A program made the translations under genes and the position numbers. A stretch of DNA of 64,000 bases. Origin: CAZEHS01 sp964649745 (GTDB taxonomy: Bacteria > Bacillota > Clostridia > Peptostreptococcales > Acidaminobacteraceae). Where the stretch lies: contig CAZYQI010000005.1 in assembly GCA_964649745.1 (NCBI GenBank), positions 1 to 64,000 on the forward strand, given 5' to 3'. Positions 8,247-16,817 of this stretch are shown in pieces (the first letter of the stretch is position 1; each line of letters starts with the position of its first letter). The notes below the pieces were generated by a model that searched no databases, was not told where the DNA came from, and was given only the letters and a program-made list of their open reading frames with translations.

Positions 8247-9476
8247 ATGTCCTCTATTATTGTTCAGAAATACGGGGGAACCTCCGTCGGATCGGCAGAG
8301 CGCATCATGAAAGTGGCCGAGCGTATTGTAGCACTGAAGCGCTCCGGGAAACAACCGGTGGTAGTGGTTTCGGCCATGGGGGATATGACGGATGAGCTGG
8401 TTGAAAAAGCAAGGTCCATCAATCCTAATCCCTCCAGTCGGGAAATGGACATGCTTCTCTCAACAGGGGAACAGATTTCCATATCCTTGCTGGCAATGGC
8501 CATTGAGCGACATCAGGAAGCGGTGGTTTCCTTCACCGGGGGTCAAAGCGGGATCATAACCGATAATGTTCATAAAAAAGCCCGGATAGCGAAGATTAAT
8601 CCGGACCGGATCCTGGAAGCCCTTAACGGCAACCAAATCGTAATCGTAGCCGGTTTTCAGGGCATTACAGAAACCGGAGACATCACGACCTTAGGCCGAG
8701 GCGGTTCTGACACCACTGCTGTTGCCTTGGCCGCCGCCCTGAACGCGGAGGCCTGCGAGATCTACACCGACGTGTCCGGCGTGTATACCGCCGATCCCCG
8801 CCTGGTCCCCACCGCACGACAGTTGAAAGAGATTTCCTACGATGAGATGCTGGAGCTGGCCCGGCTAGGAGCCAAGGTTCTGCACCCCCGTTCTGTGGAA
8901 TTGGCCAGAAAATACAATATTCCCCTTGTGGTGAAATCCAGTTTTGAAAATTCGGAGGGCACCAGGGTGACAGGAGTGAAAAATATGGAGCAGCTTTTTA
9001 TCCGCGGGGCATCACTGGACAGCAATATCGCAAAGATAAGCGTTATCGAGCTTCCCGATAAACCGGGCATCGCCTTCCAGCTTTTTTCAAAGCTGGCCGC
9101 GCAGCAGGTTCATGTCGATATGATCCTCCAAAATCTAAACCACGATAAGGTGAACGATATTTCCTTTACCGTAGATGAGGATGACATGGAGAAGGCCATT
9201 GAAATCGCCAGTGATTTTTCGCAGGAGGTTCAGGCCAAAAGCATCCTGTTCGATACCAATGTGACCAAGCTGTCCATTGTGGGAACCGGAATCAGCGGCA
9301 ATGCCGATGTAGCGGCCCGGCTTTTCGGCGCACTCTACGAGCTGGGCATCAACATTCAGATGATCAGCACCAGCGAGATCAAGATCTCCTGCATTTTGAA
9401 TCAGGATGATGGAGAAAAGGCCCTGCGCCATATCCATGACGTGTTCAATCTGGATAAGATCGATATACTGACTTGA
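8247..9476 (+). CDS. lysC: Aspartate kinase
   Basis: Phosphorylates aspartate, the first step to lysine, threonine and methionine. The N-terminal amino-acid-kinase domain starts with IVQKYGGTSVGS (residues 5-16) and includes TTLGRGGSDTTAVALAAAL and the DPRLVPTARQL segment. Two ACT domains occupy about residues 265-409 (ISVIELPDKPGIAFQLFSKL and LSIVGTGISGNADVAARLF), so allosteric feedback inhibition by lysine or threonine is expected. ATG follows the hom stop by one base, with AGGAGG well placed. It is the last gene of the operon; a terminator follows 26 bp downstream. Confidence 0.95.
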   Translation: MSSIIVQKYGGTSVGSAERIMKVAERIVALKRSGKQPVVVVSAMGDMTDELVEKARSINPNPSSREMDMLLSTGEQISISLLAMAIERHQEAVVSFTGGQSGIITDNVHKKARIAKINPDRILEALNGNQIVIVAGFQGITETGDITTLGRGGSDTTAVALAAALNAEACEIYTDVSGVYTADPRLVPTARQLKEISYDEMLELARLGAKVLHPRSVELARKYNIPLVVKSSFENSEGTRVTGVKNMEQLFIRGASLDSNIAKISVIELPDKPGIAFQLFSKLAAQQVHVDMILQNLNHDKVNDISFTVDEDDMEKAIEIASDFSQEVQAKSILFDTNVTKLSIVGTGISGNADVAARLFGALYELGINIQMISTSEIKISCILNQDDGEKALRHIHDVFNLDKIDILT

Positions 9477-9501
9477 CCTATCCTCCCTTCACCTTTTCCC
9501 G

Positions 9502-9545
9502 GAAGCCTGTCACCGATCCTCCCAATGACAGGCTTCTTTTTCTTT
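9502..9545 (+). terminator. Rho-independent terminator after lysC
   Basis: Perfect 11-bp stem GAAGCCTGTCA / TGACAGGCTTC (9502-9512, 9526-9536), followed by TTTTTCTTTT. Confidence 0.9.
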
Positions 9546-9578
9546 TCCCAGTAAAACCATATGGATTTAAAGAGCGCC

Positions 9579-9618
9579 TTAACGTGCATTTAACCCAAAC
9601 GAAACACAGTCAAAACAC
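9579..9618 (+). promoter_or_regulatory. Pho box array upstream of pstS
   Basis: Four direct repeats with 11-bp period: TTAACG (9579), TTAACC (9590), GAAACA (9601) and AAAACA (9612). A TTAAAG at 9567 may be a weaker fifth copy, one base out of phase. The TT(A/T)ACA-like unit at 11-bp spacing is the PhoP recognition pattern of Gram-positives. A GATACA -10 (9636-9641) lies about 20 bp after the last repeat, and no -35 is needed if PhoP activates. Confidence 0.75.
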
Positions 9619-9715
9619 AATTTCCTCTGAAGAATGATACAGTTGATTTGTAAAACAGATGACATATCAAACACTGCGACAATGATGACTGTGAAAATCG
9701 AAGGGAGAATCTATA

Positions 9716-10678
9716 ATGCACTTCACTAAAAAGAAATTTCTATCCTTGGCCATGACCCTTATTATTGGATCCTTTGCCCTTACCGGATGTGCACAACCCG
9801 CTGCTAACGAAGGTTCAACGGCTCAACCCACGGCGGAAGCCTCCGGCTTGTCCGGAGAAATACGAATCGACGGCTCTTCCACGGTGTTTCCTATTACCGA
9901 AGCAGTTGCCGAAGAATTCTCAATAGCCAATCCTGAGGTACGGGTTCCCGTTGGGATCGCCGGCACGGGCGGCGGCTTTAAGAAATGGATCGCCAAAGAA
10001 ACCGACATCAATAACGCATCCCGCAAGATCAAGGAGCAGGAAGAAACTGATGCAAAAGCTGCCGGCCTTGAATACACCGAGTTTATGATCGGTTATGACG
10101 GCTTAAGCATCATTGTAAACCCACAGAACACATGGGTGGATTCCCTCACGGTTGATGAATTGAAGAAAATCTGGTCTCCCGGCAGCACCGTGATGATATG
10201 GAAGGATGTACGACCCGAGTGGCCAGCCGAGCCGATTAAGCTTTATGCCCCCGGAACCGATTCAGGCACCTTTGATTACTTCACCGAAATTGTAAACGGT
10301 GAGGCCGGTAAGATTCGTCAGGATTTTACCGCCAGCGAGGACGACAATGTGCTGGTTCAAGGACTTGCCGGCGATAAGAATTCCCTTGGTTTCTTTGGCT
10401 TCGCCTACTATGAAGAAAACGTAGACAAGCTGAAGCTGGTTAAAATTGATACAGGTAAAGGTCCCATCGAACCAACCTTGGAGAGCATAAAAAACGGCAG
10501 CTACGCCCCCTTCTCCCGTCCGCTTTACCTATATGTGAATAATGAGGCGCTTGCCCGCCCCGAAGTGAAGGGCTTCATGCGCTTCTACCTTGAGAACGCC
10601 AAGGATTTCATCCCTGAGGTTGGCTATGTCGCCTTGCCTGATGAGGAATACACCACTGCTTTAAACAAGTTGAAGTAA
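9716..10678 (+). CDS. pstS: Phosphate ABC transporter, phosphate-binding lipoprotein
   Basis: Captures inorganic phosphate outside the cell for PstCAB. The signal peptide ends in the lipobox LTGC with Cys25 as the lipidation site, followed by a Ala/Thr/Ser/Glu-rich linker to about residue 45. The binding domain begins IRIDGSSTVFPITEAVAEEF. The phosphate-contacting loops GTGGGFKKW and APGTDSGTFDYF are present. At 320 residues it is standard. ATG at 9716 follows GAAGGGAGAA by about 7 nt. It heads the forward half of the phosphate island and has its own Pho box and a terminator behind it. Confidence 0.95.
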   Translation: MHFTKKKFLSLAMTLIIGSFALTGCAQPAANEGSTAQPTAEASGLSGEIRIDGSSTVFPITEAVAEEFSIANPEVRVPVGIAGTGGGFKKWIAKETDINNASRKIKEQEETDAKAAGLEYTEFMIGYDGLSIIVNPQNTWVDSLTVDELKKIWSPGSTVMIWKDVRPEWPAEPIKLYAPGTDSGTFDYFTEIVNGEAGKIRQDFTASEDDNVLVQGLAGDKNSLGFFGFAYYEENVDKLKLVKIDTGKGPIEPTLESIKNGSYAPFSRPLYLYVNNEALARPEVKGFMRFYLENAKDFIPEVGYVALPDEEYTTALNKLK

Positions 10679-10686
10679 CTTTGACT

Positions 10687-10714
10687 AAGCCCTCCTAACC
10701 TGGAGGGCTTTTTT
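10687..10714 (+). terminator. Terminator between pstS and pstC
   Basis: AAGCCCTCC / GGAGGGCTT stem (10687-10695, 10702-10710) with a 6-nt loop and TTTTTT tail. pstC has a separate Pho box, so this hairpin probably limits read-through and keeps pstS mRNA more abundant than that of the permeases. Confidence 0.8.
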
Positions 10715-10717
10715 ATG

Positions 10718-10757
10718 TATAACCCCCACTTAACCCCGATTTAACACCCTTTTAACG
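10718..10757 (+). promoter_or_regulatory. Pho box array upstream of pstC
   Basis: Four TAAC cores at 10720, 10731, 10742 and 10753, exactly 11 bp apart, each within (A/C/T)TTAAC(C/A/G)-like units. TACGAT (10778-10783) is positioned as a -10, the same geometry as before pstS. Confidence 0.8.
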
Positions 10758-10817
10758 CAGTAAACGTACTGCCGTGTTACGATGGAGCTGTAACCCGTAA
10801 TTATTAGGAGGATTTTA

Positions 10818-11717
10818 ATGAAACCCAGAACCAATACCAGTCAAACCCGGCTTTCTGAGCGGATAATTGAAAAAGCACTGCTTCTATTCACCGGATTGAC
10901 GATTCTCACTACCATTGCCATTATTCTCACCTTGTTCGTTGAGGCATTCAGCTTCTTCCGTGAAGTCTCCCTGGTGGAATTTTTCACCACCACCCAATGG
11001 TCGCCAACCTTGAAGCCAAGGCATTTCGGTGTGCTTCCGCTGCTTATTGGAACCGGGATGATTGCTGTATTTTCAAGCTTAATTGCGCTTCCCTTAGGAC
11101 TGGGCGCAGCGATCTACCTAAGCGAATTTGCACCACGGAAGGTGCGGAAGGTTGTAAAGCCTATCCTTGAGGTACTGGCCGGCATCCCTTCCATTGTGTA
11201 CGGTTTTTTTGCTCTGACCTTTATAACGCCTCTCATAAGGACTTTTATTCCTGATACAGAGGTGTTCAATGCCCTTAGCGCGGGAATTGCTGTGGGAATC
11301 ATGACGCTGCCCATGGTGGCCTCCCTCAGCGAGGATGCCATGATGGCGGTTCCTGACTCCCTTCGCCAGGCGGCGTACGCCCTGGGCGCAACAAAACTGG
11401 AGCTGGCCCTTAAGGTAGTGGTTCCCGCTTCTCTTTCCAGTATTTGCGCGGCCTTTGTCCTGGCCATATCCCGTGCTGTTGGAGAAACCATGATCGTGGC
11501 CATCGCCGCTGGTCAGAGTCCTGTACTGACCTTAAATCCGTTGAAGAGCATCCAAACCATGACTGGTTTTATGGTCAACCTCAGCCTTGGTGACATCCAA
11601 CAGGGTACCATCGAGTTCAAGACGCTTTACGCTGTAGGCGCACTGCTGTTCATCATCACGCTGCTGATGAACATGGCTGCCCGAATGATCGTCAAAAAAT
11701 TCAGAGAGGTTTATTAG
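10818..11717 (+). CDS. pstC: Phosphate ABC transporter permease PstC
   Basis: One of the two membrane subunits of the high-affinity phosphate importer. The 299 residues hold six predicted membrane helices, the first at about 25-47. The family motif LAGIPSIVYGFFAL and the ATPase-coupling EAA-like loop RQAAYALGATKLELALKVV are present. ATG at 10818 has TTAGGAGGATTTTA in front. The gene ends one base before pstA, so the two are translationally coupled. Its partner ATPase PstB is not downstream but on the opposite strand. Confidence 0.95.
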   Translation: MKPRTNTSQTRLSERIIEKALLLFTGLTILTTIAIILTLFVEAFSFFREVSLVEFFTTTQWSPTLKPRHFGVLPLLIGTGMIAVFSSLIALPLGLGAAIYLSEFAPRKVRKVVKPILEVLAGIPSIVYGFFALTFITPLIRTFIPDTEVFNALSAGIAVGIMTLPMVASLSEDAMMAVPDSLRQAAYALGATKLELALKVVVPASLSSICAAFVLAISRAVGETMIVAIAAGQSPVLTLNPLKSIQTMTGFMVNLSLGDIQQGTIEFKTLYAVGALLFIITLLMNMAARMIVKKFREVY

Positions 11718-11718
11718 A

Positions 11719-12618
11719 ATGGAGTGCACACGCATGGATAGAACCCCCTCAACATCTGTTCTAAAGCATTTGCAACGTAGAAAGCATGCAAACACACTTT
11801 TTCATGGATTACTGCTGCTCAGTACCGGCTTCGGCATTCTCATGCTGGTCCTGCTGCTTTGGCAGCTGATACAAACCGGCGCCGCCTGGCTTGACTGGCA
11901 GTTTTTAACCAGCATGCCCTCCCGCTTTCCTAAACGGGCCGGCCTCATTTCCGCATTGGTCGGAAGCATTTGGGTAATCCTGATGACTGCAGCCACAGCT
12001 CTTCCTCTGGGCGTTGGCACCGCTATATACCTTGAAGAGTACGCACCTAAAAACTCCTTCTATACAAATCTTGTTCAGTTGAATATATCCAATTTGGCAG
12101 GGGTTCCGTCGATTGTTTATGGCATGCTGGGTCTTACGGTTTTTGTTCGAACCTTTGGCCTTGGAAGGAGTATCCTTTCAGGCGCCTTTACCCTGGCGCT
12201 GTTGATTCTTCCCGTTATCATCGTGGCTGCACAGGAAGCGATTCGCAGTGTGCCCGACTCCCTCCGTCAAGGTTCTTTCGCTCTGGGCGCCTCCCGGTGG
12301 CAAACTATACGGGGCGTTGTGATCCCTTACGCCTTCCCCGGCATCATGACAGGAACCATACTGGCCGTAAGCCGCGCCATGGGCGAGGCAGCTCCGCTGA
12401 TTATGGTCGGCGCGGCAGGATTTATAGCCTATCTTCCCAAAACCCCCATGGACGCCTTCACCGTACTTCCTATCCAGATCTTCAACTGGACCAGCAGACC
12501 TCAGGAGGATTTTCAACATATCGCCGCGGCCGGCATTCTCGTACTTATGGTATTGCTGCTGACTGCCAACGCCATTGCCATTCTGCTTCGGAACAAATAT
12601 CAGAACCGCATGGAATAA
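11719..12618 (+). CDS. pstA: Phosphate ABC transporter permease PstA
   Basis: Second membrane subunit of the phosphate importer, 299 residues with six membrane helices, the first at about 30-55. It shows NLAGVPSIVYGMLGL and the coupling loop RQGSFALGASRWQTIRGVVIP. The first ATG (11719) overlaps the pstC end region with AGAGAGG 9 nt upstream. A second ATG at 11734, with GGAG upstream, is an equally possible start. It is the last gene of the forward phosphate transcript, closed by a 21-bp perfect hairpin. Confidence 0.95.
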   Translation: MECTRMDRTPSTSVLKHLQRRKHANTLFHGLLLLSTGFGILMLVLLLWQLIQTGAAWLDWQFLTSMPSRFPKRAGLISALVGSIWVILMTAATALPLGVGTAIYLEEYAPKNSFYTNLVQLNISNLAGVPSIVYGMLGLTVFVRTFGLGRSILSGAFTLALLILPVIIVAAQEAIRSVPDSLRQGSFALGASRWQTIRGVVIPYAFPGIMTGTILAVSRAMGEAAPLIMVGAAGFIAYLPKTPMDAFTVLPIQIFNWTSRPQEDFQHIAAAGILVLMVLLLTANAIAILLRNKYQNRME

Positions 12619-12630
12619 GGGCGCTACGCC

Positions 12631-12677
12631 GCCTGCAAAAAACGCATCCCCGACTTGGGGATGCGTTTTTTGCAGGC
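12631..12677. terminator. Bidirectional terminator between pstA and phoU
   Basis: Perfect 21-bp inverted repeat (12631-12651 with 12657-12677) around a 5-nt loop. The core is ACGCATCCCC/GGGGATGCGT and A6/T6 tracts lie inside the stem. It can terminate pstSCA on the plus strand and back up the phoU terminator on the other. Confidence 0.85.
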
Positions 12678-12697
12678 AGGGATTCAACTTAGAGCCT

Positions 12698-12733
12698 AAA
12701 AAAAGGGCGCCACCGTCTCCGGTGTCGCCCTTT
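12698..12733 (-). terminator. Terminator of phoU
   Basis: Minus-strand stem AAAGGGCG-CACCG region (12702-12715 with 12720-12733, one mismatch), then TTTTTTT. It lies 10 bp after the phoU stop codon. Confidence 0.85.
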
Positions 12734-12742
12734 CACTTTACT

Positions 12743-13387
12743 TTAATAGTGTTCGCGTTTTCCTGTAACCATATAAATGACCCGCTCACAAATGTTGGTG
12801 GCATGGTCCGCCATCCGCTCCAGGTATCTTCCGATAAACAGTAGCTGCGTAACCTGCTTTCTTGCCTCCGGGTCTTCCGCCAGAATACTGAGAAGATCCT
12901 CGTAAACCCTGTGATATAGAATGTCTACCTGCTCATCCATTTTGGCGGTTTCCCTGGCCAGCTCGGCATCTCCACGAATGTATGCATCAATGCCGCGGCG
13001 CAGCATGGTGGCTGTAATCTCTCCCATTTTCGGAATATCAACCAGAGGCTTCAGTATCTGTTCTTTTCCAATTTCCTGTACAATTTCAGCAATATCAACG
13101 CTGTAATCGCCTATACGCTCCAGGTCGGTCAGCAGCTTAAGTATGGCGCTGAGCCTTCGCAGATCGGAGCCCATGGGCTGTTGAGTAGCAATGATTTGAA
13201 TGCAGTTGTTCTCAATCTGTTCCTCAAGTGAATCAATAATAGTGTCCTGCTCAATTACCCGAATCGTCTGTTCAATATCCTGTTTTTGCAAAGCCCGCAT
13301 TGAGGTTGTCAGAGAATCCTCAACGGTGGTGCACATCTGAAGGAGTTGATTTTGCACAGACTCCATTCTTTCATCCATAATTCTCAA
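12743..13387 (-). CDS. phoU: Phosphate transport regulator PhoU
   Basis: PhoU couples the Pst transporter state to the PhoR kinase and prevents activation when phosphate is plentiful. The 214 residues form two repeated three-helix bundles. The family metal-binding motifs appear twice: LERIGDYSVDIAE near residue 90 and LERMADHATNICE near 190. The start is TTG at 13387 with GGGAGG 6 nt upstream; ATG at 13378 is less well spaced. It is the last gene of phoP-phoR-pstB-phoU and lies 13 bp after pstB. Confidence 0.93.
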   Translation of the reverse strand: MRIMDERMESVQNQLLQMCTTVEDSLTTSMRALQKQDIEQTIRVIEQDTIIDSLEEQIENNCIQIIATQQPMGSDLRRLSAILKLLTDLERIGDYSVDIAEIVQEIGKEQILKPLVDIPKMGEITATMLRRGIDAYIRGDAELARETAKMDEQVDILYHRVYEDLLSILAEDPEARKQVTQLLFIGRYLERMADHATNICERVIYMVTGKREHY

Positions 13388-13400
13388 GGGCTACCTCCCA

Positions 13401-14156
13401 TCAACCGAAACGGCCGGTTATATAGTCTTCAGTTCGTTGATCCACGGGGTTTGAGAAAACCTGCTCCGTTGGTCCGTATTCCACCATATCTCCCATAAGA
13501 AAATATGCCGTTTGATCTGAGATCCGTCCGGCCTGCTGCATGGAATGAGTAACGATAACAATAGTATAGTTCTTTTTCAGTTCATTGGCCAGTTCTTCAA
13601 TACGCACGGTGGCTATGGGGTCAAGAGCAGAGGTGGGTTCATCCATCAGAAGAACCTCGGGGTCCACCGCTAACGCCCTGGCGATACATAAGCGCTGCTG
13701 CTGGCCGCCGGAAAGGCCCATGGCATTTTTATGAAGCCGGTCCTTCACCTCATCCCACAGGGCGGCAGAACGAAGACTGCGTTCAATAACTTCCTCCAGT
13801 TGGGCTTTGTCCCGCATACCGTGAATTCGGGGTCCATAGGCGACATTTTCATAGATGCTTTTGGGGAACGGGTTCGGTTTCTGAAACACCATTCCCACCC
13901 GCTGACGCAGAATAATGGGATCCATATCCTTGTAGATGTCCACACCGTCCAGTTCAACGCGGCCCTGTATGTGTACATTATCAATCAAATCGTTCATCCG
14001 ATTCAATGTCTTCAGGAAGGTGGATTTGCCGCAGCCCGAAGGGCCGATAAGTGCAGTGATGCTTTTTTCAGGAATCTGCATTCCGATGGATTTCAGTGCC
14101 TGAAAGTCACCGTAGTGAAGGCTCAGGTCTTCAATTTTCAACTTAGTCCGATTCAT
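13401..14156 (-). CDS. pstB: Phosphate ABC transporter ATP-binding protein
   Basis: ATPase subunit that drives PstCA. The 251 residues contain Walker A GPSGCGKST (about 37-45), signature LSGGQQQRLCIARAL, Walker B VLLMDEPTSALDP and switch His in VTHSMQQA. AGAGGAG precedes the ATG. It is transcribed with phoP, phoR and phoU, away from the permease genes pstC/pstA that it must assemble with. Confidence 0.95.
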   Translation of the reverse strand: MNRTKLKIEDLSLHYGDFQALKSIGMQIPEKSITALIGPSGCGKSTFLKTLNRMNDLIDNVHIQGRVELDGVDIYKDMDPIILRQRVGMVFQKPNPFPKSIYENVAYGPRIHGMRDKAQLEEVIERSLRSAALWDEVKDRLHKNAMGLSGGQQQRLCIARALAVDPEVLLMDEPTSALDPIATVRIEELANELKKNYTIVIVTHSMQQAGRISDQTAYFLMGDMVEYGPTEQVFSNPVDQRTEDYITGRFG

Positions 14157-14185
14157 TGGTCTCCTCTTTCAGTTTGCTTGGGTTC

Positions 14186-15946
14186 TTACCTACCGGCAGT
14201 GGCTGCCGGCAGCTGTACAATAAACTCGGTGCCCTGACCTATCTTTGAGCGCACCTGTATCTGGCCCCCAAAGGCAATGACGATATGCTTGACAATCGCA
14301 AGGCCCAGCCCTGTCCCCCCTACCTCTCGGGACCTGGCCTTATCAACACGATAAAACCGCTCGAATAGCCGATCCAGATGCTCTGGTTCTATACCGATCC
14401 CGGTATCCGACACCCTGACTTCCAGCGTGCCTGAGCCGGAGCTTAGGGCGATGTTCACCGCTCCGTTCCTCTGTGTGTACTTAATGGCGTTATCAACCAG
14501 ATTAATCACCATCTGTTTGAACCACCCAGGGTTACCCTCCACCAGAGGCAATACGTCCGTACTGATCACCGTAACGGTGATGCCGTTGCGCTGAGCCAAT
14601 TCACTGAGCATTTCAACAACTTCCTGAACAGATTTCAGTGCGTCAATTTTATCCCGGCATGCTATATAAGCACGGTTTTCAATATCTGACAGCACCAAAA
14701 GGTCATCAATCAGGGTTGAAAGCCTTGAACTTTCGATATCCAAAATATCAAGAAATCGGTCCCTGATCTCCTTCTGCTCCGCCGCGCCCGCCTTAAGCGT
14801 TTCTACGAATCCCTGTATACTGGTAAGCGGTGTCTTCAACTCGTGAGATACATTGGCTACAAAATCCTTGCGCATCTGTTCCAACTTTCGTATTTCCGTC
14901 ACATCCTGCAGAATAATGATGCCGCCCATTTTTTGCTGTCTCTCGGTAAGAATCGGAGTGGCGGATATGCTGACAACCCGGTGAATCGGGTCAAACACCT
15001 CAATGTCAGTGATCACAGCCTGGTCAGAAATCAAGAAGCGTTCAAGACAATCGTTAAGGAGCGTACTGCGAACGGCGGTCATGATATTGTTTCCTTTCAC
15101 ATCCGTTTCTCTGATTCCCAGCAATTTTTCTGCTACCGGGTTAATAAACATGATTCGACGTTCATTGTCCACGGCGATAATCCCATTGATCATACTGCTC
15201 AATATGGCCTGTGTCTTAACGGCGCTGGCTTTGCCCTCTTCTATATTCTGCAGAAGTCTTTCACTCATGAGGTTGAAGCTGTGTGTCAGCTCACCGATTT
15301 CATCCGGAGCCCCTTCTATGATCTGCAGACCGTATTGGCCTTCAGCAATCCGGGCGGATGCCGCCGAAAGCCTTTTTACAGGGTTCAGAATACGATTTAC
15401 ATACTGCTGGCTGATTAAAAGCGCCGCCACGATGCCGGCAATCGAAATGAAAAAAACCTTCATCGCTTCTTTCCGAAGCAGATCATTGAGGGATTCCATC
15501 GGAAGGGCAACCCGTACAACACTGATGGTGCCGTCATGATTATTAAGCGGATGCGCCACATACAGCATGTCTCTTTTCAGAGTATTGCTGAAACGGCGGC
15601 TGTATCCGGTTTTACCTGTATATGCCGTTTGAACTTCATTTCTGTAGAAATGGTTTTCCATCTGATCGGTTTTTCCGCCGGATTCGCCCAGAACATTTCC
15701 CTTGGGTGAAATAACAGTGACCCGGACCCCCGCCTTCTGTGACGCTAGGGCGGCATATGCGTCATAATCGAAGCCTGGATTCTGTGTTGCTTCCAGTTCT
15801 CCGGCAATAAGCCTGGCACTCACAATCAGGCGTGCTTTTGCATCCTCATAATTCAGAGATCCGATCTCACGAATTGTAAATATACTGGATACCAGCACTG
15901 CGAAAACAATTAGCGCTGAAATCAGCAGCGTCATTTTTTTATGCAT
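14186..15946 (-). CDS. phoR: Phosphate-responsive sensor histidine kinase PhoR
   Basis: Membrane histidine kinase of 586 residues. TM1 is at about 7-27, an extracytoplasmic sensor of about 130 residues follows, and TM2 is at about 163-181. HAMP lies at about 183-235 and PAS at about 240-350. HisKA has phospho-accepting His368 in FVANVSHELKTPL. The HATPase has the N, G1 (DTGIGIEPEHL) and G2 (GGTGLGLAIVKH) boxes. This is the PhoR layout of Gram-positives. The gene starts 9 bp after phoP with GGAG in place. Linkage to pstB, phoU and Pho boxes supports phosphate starvation as its signal. Confidence 0.93.
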   Translation of the reverse strand: MHKKMTLLISALIVFAVLVSSIFTIREIGSLNYEDAKARLIVSARLIAGELEATQNPGFDYDAYAALASQKAGVRVTVISPKGNVLGESGGKTDQMENHFYRNEVQTAYTGKTGYSRRFSNTLKRDMLYVAHPLNNHDGTISVVRVALPMESLNDLLRKEAMKVFFISIAGIVAALLISQQYVNRILNPVKRLSAASARIAEGQYGLQIIEGAPDEIGELTHSFNLMSERLLQNIEEGKASAVKTQAILSSMINGIIAVDNERRIMFINPVAEKLLGIRETDVKGNNIMTAVRSTLLNDCLERFLISDQAVITDIEVFDPIHRVVSISATPILTERQQKMGGIIILQDVTEIRKLEQMRKDFVANVSHELKTPLTSIQGFVETLKAGAAEQKEIRDRFLDILDIESSRLSTLIDDLLVLSDIENRAYIACRDKIDALKSVQEVVEMLSELAQRNGITVTVISTDVLPLVEGNPGWFKQMVINLVDNAIKYTQRNGAVNIALSSGSGTLEVRVSDTGIGIEPEHLDRLFERFYRVDKARSREVGGTGLGLAIVKHIVIAFGGQIQVRSKIGQGTEFIVQLPAATAGR

Positions 15947-15955
15947 CAGGATCTC

Positions 15956-16648
15956 CTATCGGATCTTATACCCTATTCCCCGGACTGTTTCTATATACTG
16001 ATGTTCACCCGTTTCAATTTTTTTCCTCAGATGGCGCACGTGGACATCAACCGTGCGGGTTTCTCCATAGTAATCATAGCCCCATATGGTATCCAGCAAA
16101 TAGTTTCGGGTGAGAACCTTTCCGCGGTTAGCCACCAGTTCTTTGAGCAACTCAAACTCCTTCAGTGTAAGCTGGAATTCCTCTCCGTCCCGATGAACAA
16201 CATGTTTCTCTACATCAATAATCAAGCTGTCGATGGAAATCAGTTTTCCTGGCTCTGTGGATTCCGTTTCTTTTGTGCTCCTACGCAGCACAACCTTTAT
16301 TCTCGCCATCAATTCCCGGATGCTGAAGGGCTTGGTCAGATAATCATCCGCCCCAAGCTCCAATCCGAGAACCTTGTCTGTCTCGCTTCCCTTTGCTGTA
16401 AGCATGATAATCGGCACACCCGAAATTCCAGAATCCGATTTTATTGCCCTGCATACATCCAATCCATCCATCTTGGGAAGCATAAGATCCAGCAGGATAA
16501 GATCCGGAACGTTTTCACGTGCCAACGCCACTCCTTCCAGTCCGTCGGAGGCACATAGAACATCATAACCGTTGCTTTGAAGGTTAAACCTGAGCAATTC
16601 CCGGATGCTTTCATCATCTTCTACTATCAAAATCGTTGCAAAAGCCAT
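15956..16648 (-). CDS. phoP: Phosphate response regulator PhoP/PhoB
   Basis: OmpR-family response regulator of 230 residues. The receiver domain has acidic residues DDES near 11-14, phospho-acceptor Asp54 in LILLDLMLP and Lys of YLTKPFS. The C-terminal winged helix ends with TVDVHVRHLRKKIE and VRGIGYKIR. It should bind the 11-bp-repeat Pho boxes seen before pstS, pstC and its own gene. GAGAGG lies before the ATG. First gene of the minus-strand phosphate operon. Confidence 0.93.
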   Translation of the reverse strand: MAFATILIVEDDESIRELLRFNLQSNGYDVLCASDGLEGVALARENVPDLILLDLMLPKMDGLDVCRAIKSDSGISGVPIIMLTAKGSETDKVLGLELGADDYLTKPFSIRELMARIKVVLRRSTKETESTEPGKLISIDSLIIDVEKHVVHRDGEEFQLTLKEFELLKELVANRGKVLTRNYLLDTIWGYDYYGETRTVDVHVRHLRKKIETGEHQYIETVRGIGYKIR

Positions 16649-16743
16649 GGCAACCTCTCTTTCATGTGCCGCCAGACAAGGGATGGCGGTTAATTCCCTA
16701 CTTACAGAATAGCGTTTTTATGAATTTTACAAAATAATAGAAG

Positions 16744-16771
16744 CGTAAAGTTCTTGTAAACTTCAGGTTAA
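16744..16771 (-). promoter_or_regulatory. Pho box array upstream of phoP (autoregulation)
   Basis: On the minus strand TTAACC (16766-16771), TTTACA (16755-16760) and TTTACG (16744-16749) are spaced exactly 11 bp. TAAAAT at 16724-16729 can serve as -10. The same periodicity as at pstS and pstC indicates that PhoP controls its own operon. Confidence 0.75.
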
Positions 16772-16787
16772 GTTGTCTTCCTCCTAT

Positions 16788-16812
16788 AGAAAACCCTGCC
16801 TTGCGGCAGGGT
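16788..16812 (-). terminator. Terminator of the diguanylate cyclase gene
   Basis: Minus-strand stem ACCCTGCC / GGCAGGGT (16805-16812 with 16793-16800), 4-nt loop, then TTTTCTA. It ends the gene just before the phoP promoter. Confidence 0.8.
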
Positions 16813-16817
16813 CCCTT

